Source: Paenibacillus pabuli (GTDB lineage Bacteria > Bacillota > Bacilli > Paenibacillales > Paenibacillaceae). From it: a stretch of DNA of 64,000 bases. The position numbers and the translations under genes are program-made. Where the stretch lies: the NCBI RefSeq assembly GCF_023101145.1, contig NZ_CP073714.1, positions 5,952,001-6,016,000 of the forward strand. Reading direction: 5' to 3'. Positions 18,007 through 24,911 of this stretch are shown here, piece by piece. The notes beneath the pieces are model-generated. The model did no database searches. It was given only the letters and a program-made list of their open reading frames with translations, and had not been told where the DNA came from. The stretch's first letter is position 1; each line of letters opens with the position of its first letter.

Positions 18007-20343
18007 TTATCGCTGCTGCTCCCGGTATTTTCCGGGAGTGGTTCCAGTAATTTTACGAAACGTACGGATAAAAGCAGTAGGGTTCGTATAATTGAGTTTC
18101 TCGGCAATCTCCGATATTTTCAGGTTGGTCGTCTGCAGCCAGGTTTTCGCTTTTTCCATCCGGTATTCGGCGAGGTATTCCGTAAAGTTCACACCAGCCT
18201 CTTTCTTGAACACACGGCTCAGATAGACGGGATGAAAATTCAGTTCTTCTGCACAAGCTTCCAGCGACAATTCACGATCATATCGCTCCTCGATCAGCCG
18301 AATCATGCGCCGGGCAATATTCAAATATTGAGACTCTTCCTGTTCGCGCCAGAATTGAATCACAGGTTGAAATAAACATTTGCGGTACCAGGTCGTCATT
18401 TCATCCAATGTGGACAACTTGAGCAGTCGAGCCATGGAGGCCTTTTCGCCCAATACTTCCGCCACATTTCCACCCTGCTCCTGCACAAGCTGATACACAC
18501 GGGACAACAGTTGAACCATGATAACGGGGTATTCGCTGAAGTGCAGCTTCTTGTCCGCAAGCAAACCGAGGTATTTCTTAAAGTACGCATCGGTTTTCTC
18601 TTCGTCTCCTTGCTTGAGTGCAGAAGCCAACTGGTCTTCAATCATTCTGAGCTGTGTATATAATGCTGCCTCTGTCTGTCCGCGCGGCTGAATATCTTCA
18701 TAATGCAAAATAATCCGGCTGCCCAAACTTACCCTGCCTTGCAGAGCCTCACGACTCTCCTGGTAAGCCCTTGGTGAATCACCTATAGCAGCATAGGAGC
18801 GACTAACACCGATACTCACAGGCAAATTCAGATAGGTCACAACCCGTTCTCGGATCAATTCAGCTTGGGTGTGCATCCATTCTTTGAGCTGTACTTCATC
18901 ATCCAACACAGATGCCAATATCGTAACCTGGGCGTCATCAATCATGACAGGTGCGAAACGAATCTCAGAGGGCAGCAGCTCACCGACCATATTGTTTAAC
19001 GCAAACAGCAGCAGATCCCTGTCCTGCTCTTCATACCTTGTCCCTTCAAGAGTATCAATCTGAAGGGTAAGTACCCCAAGTCTAGACCATGAGGTTGGAA
19101 AATCGTATAACTGACCCTGATATCTGAAGTCATCCTCCGATATTTTGCCTGTAAGCAGTTTGGTCATAAAAAATTCCTGCAAATGAACATGCTGGCCCTT
19201 CATCTGCTCACGCATCGTTTTCTCCGAGCTGAACAAGGTGGATAATCGCTCTTCGATGTATATAAATTCATCCTGACGGCGTCCCGACGGAGCCAATGGA
19301 GAATCCAGCCCTTTTGTAAACTGCAGAAGTCTGGAAATGGGAGAATACATCTTGCGACTACCATAGAAGGCTACTAGTCCCGTCAAACATAACATGACCA
19401 GTGTAGCCACACCTGTAACCAATGCAATTTTCTGCGACTGGGCGGTTATCTGACTCAGCGATACAACGGAAACATACAACCAGCCATTAAGTGGGGACTG
19501 CCTGTAGCTAACCGCCACCTGACTTCCTTCCACCTCTGCGCTGAAGAAACCCTCGGATTGTCCCGTCGTTTGTACCTTTTCGTGGATTTCCTGATTCAAC
19601 GTGTCGTATTTACCGTCTTGTTCTGTATCGTTGAGAAAATATTTCTGCTCCCGATCAAGAACGTACATATCTCCTGAATTCGGATTTCGGCTGAGAAATG
19701 TACTTAGCTCTGTATCGGCGATGTCTATAACCAGAAATCCCTTTGGTTTCACATTCGTTGGTATCATCGGTATCTTGAATACCATGCTGACCACATTGTC
19801 GGATGAAATAAGGGTAGGCGCAGGTTCTTGTGCCGCTTCACCGACTCCGGCCGATACCGGTATACTCTCTTTGGATGAACTGACATTTTGGGTCACCCAG
19901 AACAGGCTGTTGGTATATTTCAAATAGGAGCCAATCCGGTCCCGAATGCTGAAATCATCCAATTTCCCAAAGGATCGCATCGAAACAACCCAGTCTTCAT
20001 CCAGATTTACAAGATAGGCCTGGTCAATATTTGTAACCGATTGCAAATTATTAAATCCGGAAGTCAGATCACGAATTTCCTGAAATTCGCTGCTGTCCAG
20101 CGGTTTTTTCATCGCTTGTAATACCAGTGGAGAATTCACATATTGGATGGACGATAATTGCAGGCTGCGCAGTACTTGCTCTACCCGCATTTGGGTCTGA
20201 TGCAGAATCTGCAAATTACTCTCTCGCACCTTCTGTTCAATGTCACGTGAAGCAATCGAATAGGAGACCGAACCAATAACAATGACTGGAAGGGCTCCGA
20301 GTATCATCGTAAAACAGAGCAAACGCAGCAGGTATTTAGGCAA
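18007..20343 (-). CDS. membrane-bound AraC-family regulator, YesN-like
   Basis: About 778 aa. A first membrane segment at about residues 8-30 (LLRLLCFTMILGALPVIVIG) and a second near 297-318 (TGVATLVMLCLTGLVAF) enclose an extracytoplasmic sensor of roughly 270 residues, probably Cache-like. The C-terminal 100 residues are a double helix-turn-helix of the AraC type (EACAEELNFHPVYLSRVFK, ISEIAEKLNYTNPTAFI). Such proteins often sit beside LplABC-like importers and sense their substrate. Start choice: an ATG at 20352 touches the SD AAAGGAGG with no spacing, so the TTG at 20343, nine bases from the SD, is more likely. A near-perfect cre lies upstream at 20430-20444. It probably activates the 11.5-17.7 kb operon. 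Confidence 0.88.
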   Translation of the reverse strand: MPKYLLRLLCFTMILGALPVIVIGSVSYSIASRDIEQKVRESNLQILHQTQMRVEQVLRSLQLSSIQYVNSPLVLQAMKKPLDSSEFQEIRDLTSGFNNLQSVTNIDQAYLVNLDEDWVVSMRSFGKLDDFSIRDRIGSYLKYTNSLFWVTQNVSSSKESIPVSAGVGEAAQEPAPTLISSDNVVSMVFKIPMIPTNVKPKGFLVIDIADTELSTFLSRNPNSGDMYVLDREQKYFLNDTEQDGKYDTLNQEIHEKVQTTGQSEGFFSAEVEGSQVAVSYRQSPLNGWLYVSVVSLSQITAQSQKIALVTGVATLVMLCLTGLVAFYGSRKMYSPISRLLQFTKGLDSPLAPSGRRQDEFIYIEERLSTLFSSEKTMREQMKGQHVHLQEFFMTKLLTGKISEDDFRYQGQLYDFPTSWSRLGVLTLQIDTLEGTRYEEQDRDLLLFALNNMVGELLPSEIRFAPVMIDDAQVTILASVLDDEVQLKEWMHTQAELIRERVVTYLNLPVSIGVSRSYAAIGDSPRAYQESREALQGRVSLGSRIILHYEDIQPRGQTEAALYTQLRMIEDQLASALKQGDEEKTDAYFKKYLGLLADKKLHFSEYPVIMVQLLSRVYQLVQEQGGNVAEVLGEKASMARLLKLSTLDEMTTWYRKCLFQPVIQFWREQEESQYLNIARRMIRLIEERYDRELSLEACAEELNFHPVYLSRVFKKEAGVNFTEYLAEYRMEKAKTWLQTTNLKISEIAEKLNYTNPTAFIRTFRKITGTTPGKYREQQR

Positions 20344-20429
20344 AAAGAGCATCCTCCTTTGTGCATTTTGCGTGATTTGGACGAGAACGATTTCGGAATC
20401 ACTTCCCGAACTAATGCAAAACGTATGTA

Positions 20430-20444
20430 TAATATCGCTTTCAT
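20430..20444. promoter_or_regulatory. near-perfect cre (CcpA) site before the AraC-family regulator
   Basis: Minus-strand ATGAAAGCGATATTA matches 14 of 15 positions of WTGNAARCGNWWWCA. It lies about 87 bases before the regulator start. CcpA control of both the activator and its target operon would be a coherent design. Confidence 0.5.
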
Positions 20445-20510
20445 TGGATTAATTTACTATTGTTATTTTAAAACCCATTGTTATTCAAGTCCACTATTTA
20501 TTCTTGAAGG

Positions 20511-20540
20511 TTGACTTTAAGGCAATTTACAGTTTATATT
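20511..20540 (+). promoter_or_regulatory. promoter of the MutS2-like attenuator region
   Basis: TTGACT (20511-20516), an 18-base spacer and TATATT (20535-20540) form a good sigma-A-type promoter. Transcription would start near 20547, about 13 bases before the SD of the leader ORF. Confidence 0.7.
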
Positions 20541-20574
20541 GGTTTCATATTCCTCAATCAAAGGAGAGATTTTG

Positions 20575-20598
20575 ATGTCGGTGAGCGTTCTTAACTAA
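20575..20598 (+). CDS. 7-codon leader peptide (MSVSVLN)
   Basis: ATG TCG GTG AGC GTT CTT AAC TAA. AAAGGAGAG (20560-20568) lies six bases before the ATG, as strong an SD as that of any real gene here. Its last four codons including the stop (20587-20598) are exactly the 5' arm of a 12-bp inverted repeat with 20684-20695. A short translated ORF built into a stem before a terminator is the hallmark of ribosome-controlled attenuation. What stalls the ribosome (an antibiotic, or Leu/Asn shortage) cannot be told from sequence. Confidence 0.65.
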   Translation: MSVSVLN

Positions 20599-20695
20599 CG
20601 AGTTTCATATTCAGGAGTTTGGTCTTCAATTCACTTGTGCCTTGCGGCATACGTGTATTTCATGATGCGCCATTACCCTGTACTTAGTTAAGAAC
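20587..20695 (+). promoter_or_regulatory. attenuator stem overlapping the leader ORF
   Basis: GTTCTTAACTAA (20587-20598) and TTAGTTAAGAAC (20684-20695) are perfect reverse complements. When this stem forms, GAACAGCG (20692-20699) is partly locked. When a ribosome occupies the leader, GAACAGCG can instead pair with CGCT/GTTC (20748-20757, a two-base bulge) in the arms of the following terminator. That predicts ribosome-dependent antitermination. Confidence 0.65.
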
Positions 20696-20742
20696 AGCGG
20701 ATATCATAAATCGCCTCCGGGATTGTACGTGTCCGGGTCTAT

Positions 20743-20773
20743 TTCCGCGCTGTGTTCAGCGTGGATTTTTTTG
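20743..20773 (+). terminator. first attenuator terminator
   Basis: CCGCGCTG / CAGCGTGG (arms 20745-20752 and 20757-20764, one G-T pair) with a TGTT loop, followed by ATTTTTTT. It lies inside the leader, 150 bases before the MutS2-like gene. A flanking pairing GGGTCTAT (20735-20742) / ATAGACCT (20775-20782) encloses it. Confidence 0.75.
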
Positions 20774-20808
20774 TATAGACCTATATCGGACCCTGCTTTC
20801 CCCTACGT

Positions 20809-20850
20809 AAAGGGCGGAGAATGACGTTTGTTCATTCTCCGCCCTTTTTG
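20809..20850 (+). terminator. second, very strong terminator before the MutS2-like gene
   Basis: A 16-bp perfect stem (arms 20809-20824 and 20832-20847) with a 7-base loop and a run of T residues. It ends 68 bases before the ATG of the downstream gene. No other gene lies on this strand upstream, so it is best explained as part of the leader. Confidence 0.85.
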
Positions 20851-20917
20851 CGTTTTCCGGGAATATGCTTCATCGCTTTAACCGAAATTCCATTTTATAT
20901 TCAAGGAGAGATTAAGC

Positions 20918-22930
20918 ATGAATGAAAAAACTTTAACCAGTCTGGGTTATCCCCAAATTCAAAAAAACGTTGCAGCCTGTGCCCTATCCTATTTGGGCAA
21001 ACGTTACGCAAAAGACATGAGGCCTATGGTCGACGCTTCTCTGATTCAAATGCGGCTGGAAGAGACCGCTGAAGCAGCTGCCTTGATTCGTTATGGCGCC
21101 AGTGTGCCCATCCCTTCACTGGATGGCATGGAGAACATCATGGATCTGCTCGGAACCGGTTATTTATTCACGGAACGTGATTTCAGCCATCTCGCCCAGT
21201 TTCTGCGCAGCTGCGCACAGCTTATGAAATACATGGAAGGCAAATCCGAAGTCGCCCCGACTGTTAGTCGCTACGCTTCATCCATGATACAGATAGAATC
21301 TCTGCTGAATGAGATTGAACGTTGTATCCATAGTGGACGCATTCAGGACCAGGCGAGTAAGGAGCTCATACGTATTCGTAAAAAAATGACAGTGAATGAG
21401 GAACGCATGAAGCGTAAGCTGGATTCCCTTATAAGCAAACATCGCTCCATCATGCAGGAAAATGTAATTAGTCAGCGTGGCGGAAGAACAGTGCTGCCCA
21501 TTAAGAAAGAATTCCGCAAACACGTTAAAGGAAGTGTTCTGGATGAATCGGGAAGTGGCCAAACCGTATATATTGAGCCTGCTGAATTAGTCGGTCTGCA
21601 AATGGAGCTGGCTTCACTGCAAGCCGAGGAATCACGGGAGGAGATGAAAATTCTCGGTGACTTAACCTCCCTTGCAGAGTCTTATAATCGAGAAATCTCA
21701 CTAAACACGGAAACGGTAGGAATTCTGGATTTTCTGATCGCCAAAGCGAAATATGCGGCGACTATGGACGGACGGACTGTACGCGTCAATGCCAATGGGC
21801 GGGTTCGGCTTCAAGGGGCACGCCACCCATTAATGGGCTCATCCATGGTTCCACTTGATTTTGCAATGGGTCAAACGTATTCCTCACTGATTATTACAGG
21901 TCCGAATACGGGTGGCAAAACAGTTGCCCTCAAGACATTAGGTCTGCTCACCCTGATGATGCAATCCGGTCTGCTTGTGCCTGTCGCTGAAGAGGGTGAG
22001 ATGGCCGTTTATCATGAAATAGCTGTCGATATTGGCGATGGACAGAGCCTGGAGCAAGCACTCAGTACCTTTTCTGCACATATTCGCAATATGATTGGCA
22101 TCCTGGAGCAAGCCGATTCATCGACGCTTGTGCTTATTGATGAGATGGCGTCAGGTACTGACCCCGGTGAGGGGGTCGGACTCTCGATCGCTATGCTGGA
22201 GGAGCTGCACAGCCGCGGCGCTACCGTTGTCGCCACAACCCATTTTGGTGAAATCAAACATTTTGCAGCAGCCACGCCCGGCTTTGAGAATGCACGAATG
22301 GAATTTGATACGGTCTCTCTTCAGCCACTCTATCGATTGCGGATTGGAGAAGCCGGGGAAAGTTATGCCTATTCCATTGCACTGAAATTGGGAATGCCAC
22401 AGCGTATTATTGAGCGATCCAAGCTCATTTCAGATCAGGGTGTCCCGCAAAGTGTCTCTTCCAGCTTCACTTCATCCATGCCTAGCGTAAATTCGACGTC
22501 ATCGCAAACAAACAGCACGGTTGAACAAGAACAACGGAATGAAACAGGGAACAAGACGAAACCTGTCAGCCCGTCCGTACAAACTGAAACAAAAAAGCAA
22601 TCTGCTGATCGGCCTGAAACATTAGAAGCCACTTCTCCTGCCAAAGTATTCCGAAAAGGGGATCGCGTCTATGCAGCCTATCTGAACCAGTCAGGCATCG
22701 TTTGTGATCTGGAGGACAGTCGGGGAAATATCGGGGTCATGCTGCGCGGACGCAAAGTCAAAATTCACAAAAAACGCCTGACTTTGCATATATCTGCACA
22801 GGAACTTTATCCGGGCGACGACTATGACCTCGACATTGTGCTGGAGACCAAGGAAAACCGGAAGAAACGTAAACTGATGGGTCGCAAGCATGTGGAAGGA
22901 TTGACGATTGAATTGCCTCCTGAAGAATAA
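20918..22930 (+). CDS. MutS2-like ATPase lacking the C-terminal Smr domain
   Basis: 670 aa. N-terminal MutS2-like lever and clamp regions (about 1-280) precede an ABC-type ATPase: Walker A GPNTGGKT at 328-335, signature QSLEQALSTFS at 376-386, Walker B LVLIDE at 404-409 followed by MASGTDPGEG, and TTHFGE at 440-445. A Ser/Thr/Gln-rich linker (about 508-570) leads to a KOW-like segment (FRKGDRVYAAYLNQSGIV, from about 578). The protein then stops at residue 670. Canonical MutS2 is about 785 aa and carries an Smr nuclease domain there, which is absent. The ATG at 20918 follows AAGGAGAG at 7 bases. MutS2 in Bacillus senses collided ribosomes. Here a leader-peptide attenuator precedes the gene, which suggests inducible ribosome rescue or drug protection (inference). 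It is probably a paralog of a full MutS2 elsewhere. Confidence 0.85.
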   Translation: MNEKTLTSLGYPQIQKNVAACALSYLGKRYAKDMRPMVDASLIQMRLEETAEAAALIRYGASVPIPSLDGMENIMDLLGTGYLFTERDFSHLAQFLRSCAQLMKYMEGKSEVAPTVSRYASSMIQIESLLNEIERCIHSGRIQDQASKELIRIRKKMTVNEERMKRKLDSLISKHRSIMQENVISQRGGRTVLPIKKEFRKHVKGSVLDESGSGQTVYIEPAELVGLQMELASLQAEESREEMKILGDLTSLAESYNREISLNTETVGILDFLIAKAKYAATMDGRTVRVNANGRVRLQGARHPLMGSSMVPLDFAMGQTYSSLIITGPNTGGKTVALKTLGLLTLMMQSGLLVPVAEEGEMAVYHEIAVDIGDGQSLEQALSTFSAHIRNMIGILEQADSSTLVLIDEMASGTDPGEGVGLSIAMLEELHSRGATVVATTHFGEIKHFAAATPGFENARMEFDTVSLQPLYRLRIGEAGESYAYSIALKLGMPQRIIERSKLISDQGVPQSVSSSFTSSMPSVNSTSSQTNSTVEQEQRNETGNKTKPVSPSVQTETKKQSADRPETLEATSPAKVFRKGDRVYAAYLNQSGIVCDLEDSRGNIGVMLRGRKVKIHKKRLTLHISAQELYPGDDYDLDIVLETKENRKKRKLMGRKHVEGLTIELPPEE

Positions 22931-22945
22931 CCACGAGATTGAGGA

Positions 22946-22973
22946 TTGATATAATGAGTTGAGTTGGTATACT
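22946..22973 (+). promoter_or_regulatory. promoter of the Cys-rich CWC protein gene
   Basis: TTGATA (22946-22951), a 16-base spacer and TATACT (22968-22973), just after the MutS2-like stop. No terminator is visible between the two genes, so readthrough is also possible. Confidence 0.5.
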
Positions 22974-23029
22974 TTAATGAAACTATCGACCGTTCGTGGT
23001 TAGAAATTCATCGGGGAAGGAAGACTCGT

Positions 23030-23278
23030 ATGTCTGTTGAACAGGATACAAAGAAGTTTACTCCAGAAGTTCTTGTATGTCCTTTGTGCGGCGAGGCCAA
23101 TGGCTGCTCTTATGCCGCTGGCCGTCCTCATTCAGAATGCTGGTGCAACCAGGCTGTGTTCCCGGAAGGGGTATTTGACCCCATTCCGGCAGAACAGCGC
23201 AGGAAGTCCTGCATCTGCGAGGCTTGTCTGGATATGTACAAAAAGAAGGCAGAGCAAAATAAAGAGCCCCACAGTTAA
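23030..23278 (+). CDS. cysteine-rich CWC family protein
   Basis: 82 aa. Cysteines occur in the pattern CPLCGEANGCSYA, CWCNQ and CICEACLDMYKKK, which is the Cys_rich_CWC pattern; metal (zinc) binding is likely. The small soluble protein has no known function. The ATG at 23030 follows GGGGAAGGAAG; the frame opens further upstream (22964) but without an SD. It lies 99 bases after the MutS2-like gene with its own promoter. Its last codons form one arm of a terminator hairpin shared with the convergent mannitol operon. Confidence 0.8.
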   Translation: MSVEQDTKKFTPEVLVCPLCGEANGCSYAAGRPHSECWCNQAVFPEGVFDPIPAEQRRKSCICEACLDMYKKKAEQNKEPHS

Positions 23279-23295
23279 TCCTGTGAGGCTCTTCC
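23254..23295 (-). terminator. terminator of the mannitol operon, overlapping the end of the CWC gene
   Basis: Arms 23262-23274 and 23281-23293 (13 positions, one mismatch) with a 6-base loop. On the minus strand it is followed by TATTTTGC, so it fits the mtl operon ending at 23329. On the plus strand the flank is not T-rich. The stop codon of the CWC gene lies in the loop. Confidence 0.65.
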
Positions 23296-23328
23296 TCTGT
23301 AGATATCACGTTATATTAAATGAAAACG

Positions 23329-24480
23329 TTACTTCTGCATTTGTTGGTAATGCGCTACGGCCTGCTTCAGTACAGGATGACTCTCGTCCATCCCCGTATA
23401 CTGGCTGAGTGCTGCTTCAATTCCTTTTTGCTGGATCGTAGTCTGAAGTTCCACCGCTTCCGGGTCTTCGGAAATGTTAAACTTGCAGGCAGCAGCCATT
23501 CCCATCGCCAGATATGTTGTCTCCGTTCCATACTCGTAAGCCTGGAGAGCCGGGCGAACCAGACGGTCATTCGGGGACAATTTCCGCAGCGGAGAACGTC
23601 CTACACGAGTTACTTCATCCGTCAGATGCGGGTTAACGAAGCGTTCCAATATTTTGGCAATGTACAGCTGGTGGTCATCCGCATTGAATCCAAAGCGCTT
23701 CACCAAAACTGCACCAGTTTCCTGCAAGGCCCCATATACGATGGATTTGACTTTTTCATCGGCAATAGCCTTCTGAATCGTATCAAACCCGTTCACATAT
23801 CCAATATAAGCGGCAATACAGTGTCCAGTGTTTACGGTAAACAGCTTGCGTTCGATATAAGGCTCCAGATCATCCACATACATTACACCCTCAACCGGTT
23901 TGAATGCAGGAGCCGTTTGTGAACGGTCAACAACCCATTCGTAGAACGGCTCTACCTGTACATGCAATGGATCTTCATGATGCTGAATCGGCACAATCCG
24001 GTCTACGGCAGAATCCGGGAAATACACGTACTGATCCGCAAGCAGGCGAGTGCGTTCATCCAGCAGACCATATACATGTTCTTTCAGCTGAGTACTGGCT
24101 CCAATTGCATTTTCACAGGCAATAATGTGAAGGGGCTGGAAGACATCACCCGTTCCCAGTCTGGACGTAAGTCCTTTGGCAATACCGGGAGCAATATGTT
24201 TCAGAATGTTTACACCCACTGCAGTTGTGATCAGTTCAGCTTCTGCAACGTTCTGGGCAACGGTATCCAGGTTGGTGCCATCAATTGCACTCACACCGGT
24301 AACTGTCTCCAGGTCCTTGGCCTCGTTAGCCAGTTCAACCGTGTACTCTCCACGCTGCTCCAGAGCCGTAACCAGCTCCTGGTTAACGTCCGAGAAAACG
24401 ACATTGTAGCCTGCACGGGACAGAATCAACCCGATAAAGCCACGTCCAATATTACCTGCTCCAAAGTGAAGGGCCTTCAT
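23329..24480 (-). CDS. mtlD: mannitol-1-phosphate 5-dehydrogenase
   Basis: 383 aa; oxidises mannitol-1-phosphate to fructose-6-phosphate with NAD+ in the cytosol. The N-terminal Rossmann motif FGAGNIGRGFIG is at residues 6-17, and the length equals the family's usual 370-390. NTGHCIAAYIGY near 220 is the conserved catalytic-region motif. The ATG overlaps the mtlF stop as ATGA, so translation is coupled. Last gene of mtlA-mtlR-mtlF-mtlD. Confidence 0.96.
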   Translation of the reverse strand: MKALHFGAGNIGRGFIGLILSRAGYNVVFSDVNQELVTALEQRGEYTVELANEAKDLETVTGVSAIDGTNLDTVAQNVAEAELITTAVGVNILKHIAPGIAKGLTSRLGTGDVFQPLHIIACENAIGASTQLKEHVYGLLDERTRLLADQYVYFPDSAVDRIVPIQHHEDPLHVQVEPFYEWVVDRSQTAPAFKPVEGVMYVDDLEPYIERKLFTVNTGHCIAAYIGYVNGFDTIQKAIADEKVKSIVYGALQETGAVLVKRFGFNADDHQLYIAKILERFVNPHLTDEVTRVGRSPLRKLSPNDRLVRPALQAYEYGTETTYLAMGMAAACKFNISEDPEAVELQTTIQQKGIEAALSQYTGMDESHPVLKQAVAHYQQMQK

Positions 24481-24911
24481 AGTTCCATTTCACTTTCCAA
24501 AATAGTGATGACTTCTTCAGCGGTTTGAGCATGACGCAAAGCTTCCATGTTCTCTTCCTCTGCGCAGATGACTGCAATGCTGGTCAGAATCTCCATATGC
24601 TCTCCACCCTGAGCAGCGATACCAATTACCATATAGGCTTTCTCTTCCCCAAAATCTACACCTTGCGGGAACTGAATAACCGATATGCCTGTGGACAAAA
24701 TGAATGATTTGGATTCCTTCGTCCCGTGTGGAATCGCTAGTCCATTGCCGACATACGTGGAGACAATCTCTTCACGCTCCAGCATTTTGTCAATGTATTC
24801 AGCGGTGATATGTCCCGCGTCTTTCAAAATCTGACCTGCCATACGAATGGCTTCGTATTTGTCCTGAGCCGTTGCATTCATGATGACTTTATCTTTAGTT
24901 AACACACTCAT
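24477..24911 (-). CDS. mtlF: PTS mannitol transporter subunit IIA
   Basis: 144 aa cytosolic phosphocarrier. GLAIPHGT near residue 60 holds the His that accepts phosphate from HPr and passes it to the IIB domain of MtlA. It overlaps the mtlR stop by four bases (24908-24911) and the mtlD start by four, showing a tightly coupled operon. The length is normal for a stand-alone IIA-Mtl. Confidence 0.95.
   Translation of the reverse strand: MSVLTKDKVIMNATAQDKYEAIRMAGQILKDAGHITAEYIDKMLEREEIVSTYVGNGLAIPHGTKESKSFILSTGISVIQFPQGVDFGEEKAYMVIGIAAQGGEHMEILTSIAVICAEEENMEALRHAQTAEEVITILESEMEL

Noticed and set aside
22931..23029. Frameshift or sequencing error hiding an Smr domain after the MutS2-like gene
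   Set aside because: The short region up to the CWC gene holds a promoter and no Smr-like sequence in any frame.
23319..23333. cre-like sequence at the end of mtlD
   Set aside because: Only 12 of 15 positions fit and it lies at the 3' end of the operon.
23320..24528. Long plus-strand open frames inside mtlD and mtlF
   Set aside because: Shadows of conserved mannitol genes, with no SD and no family similarity.
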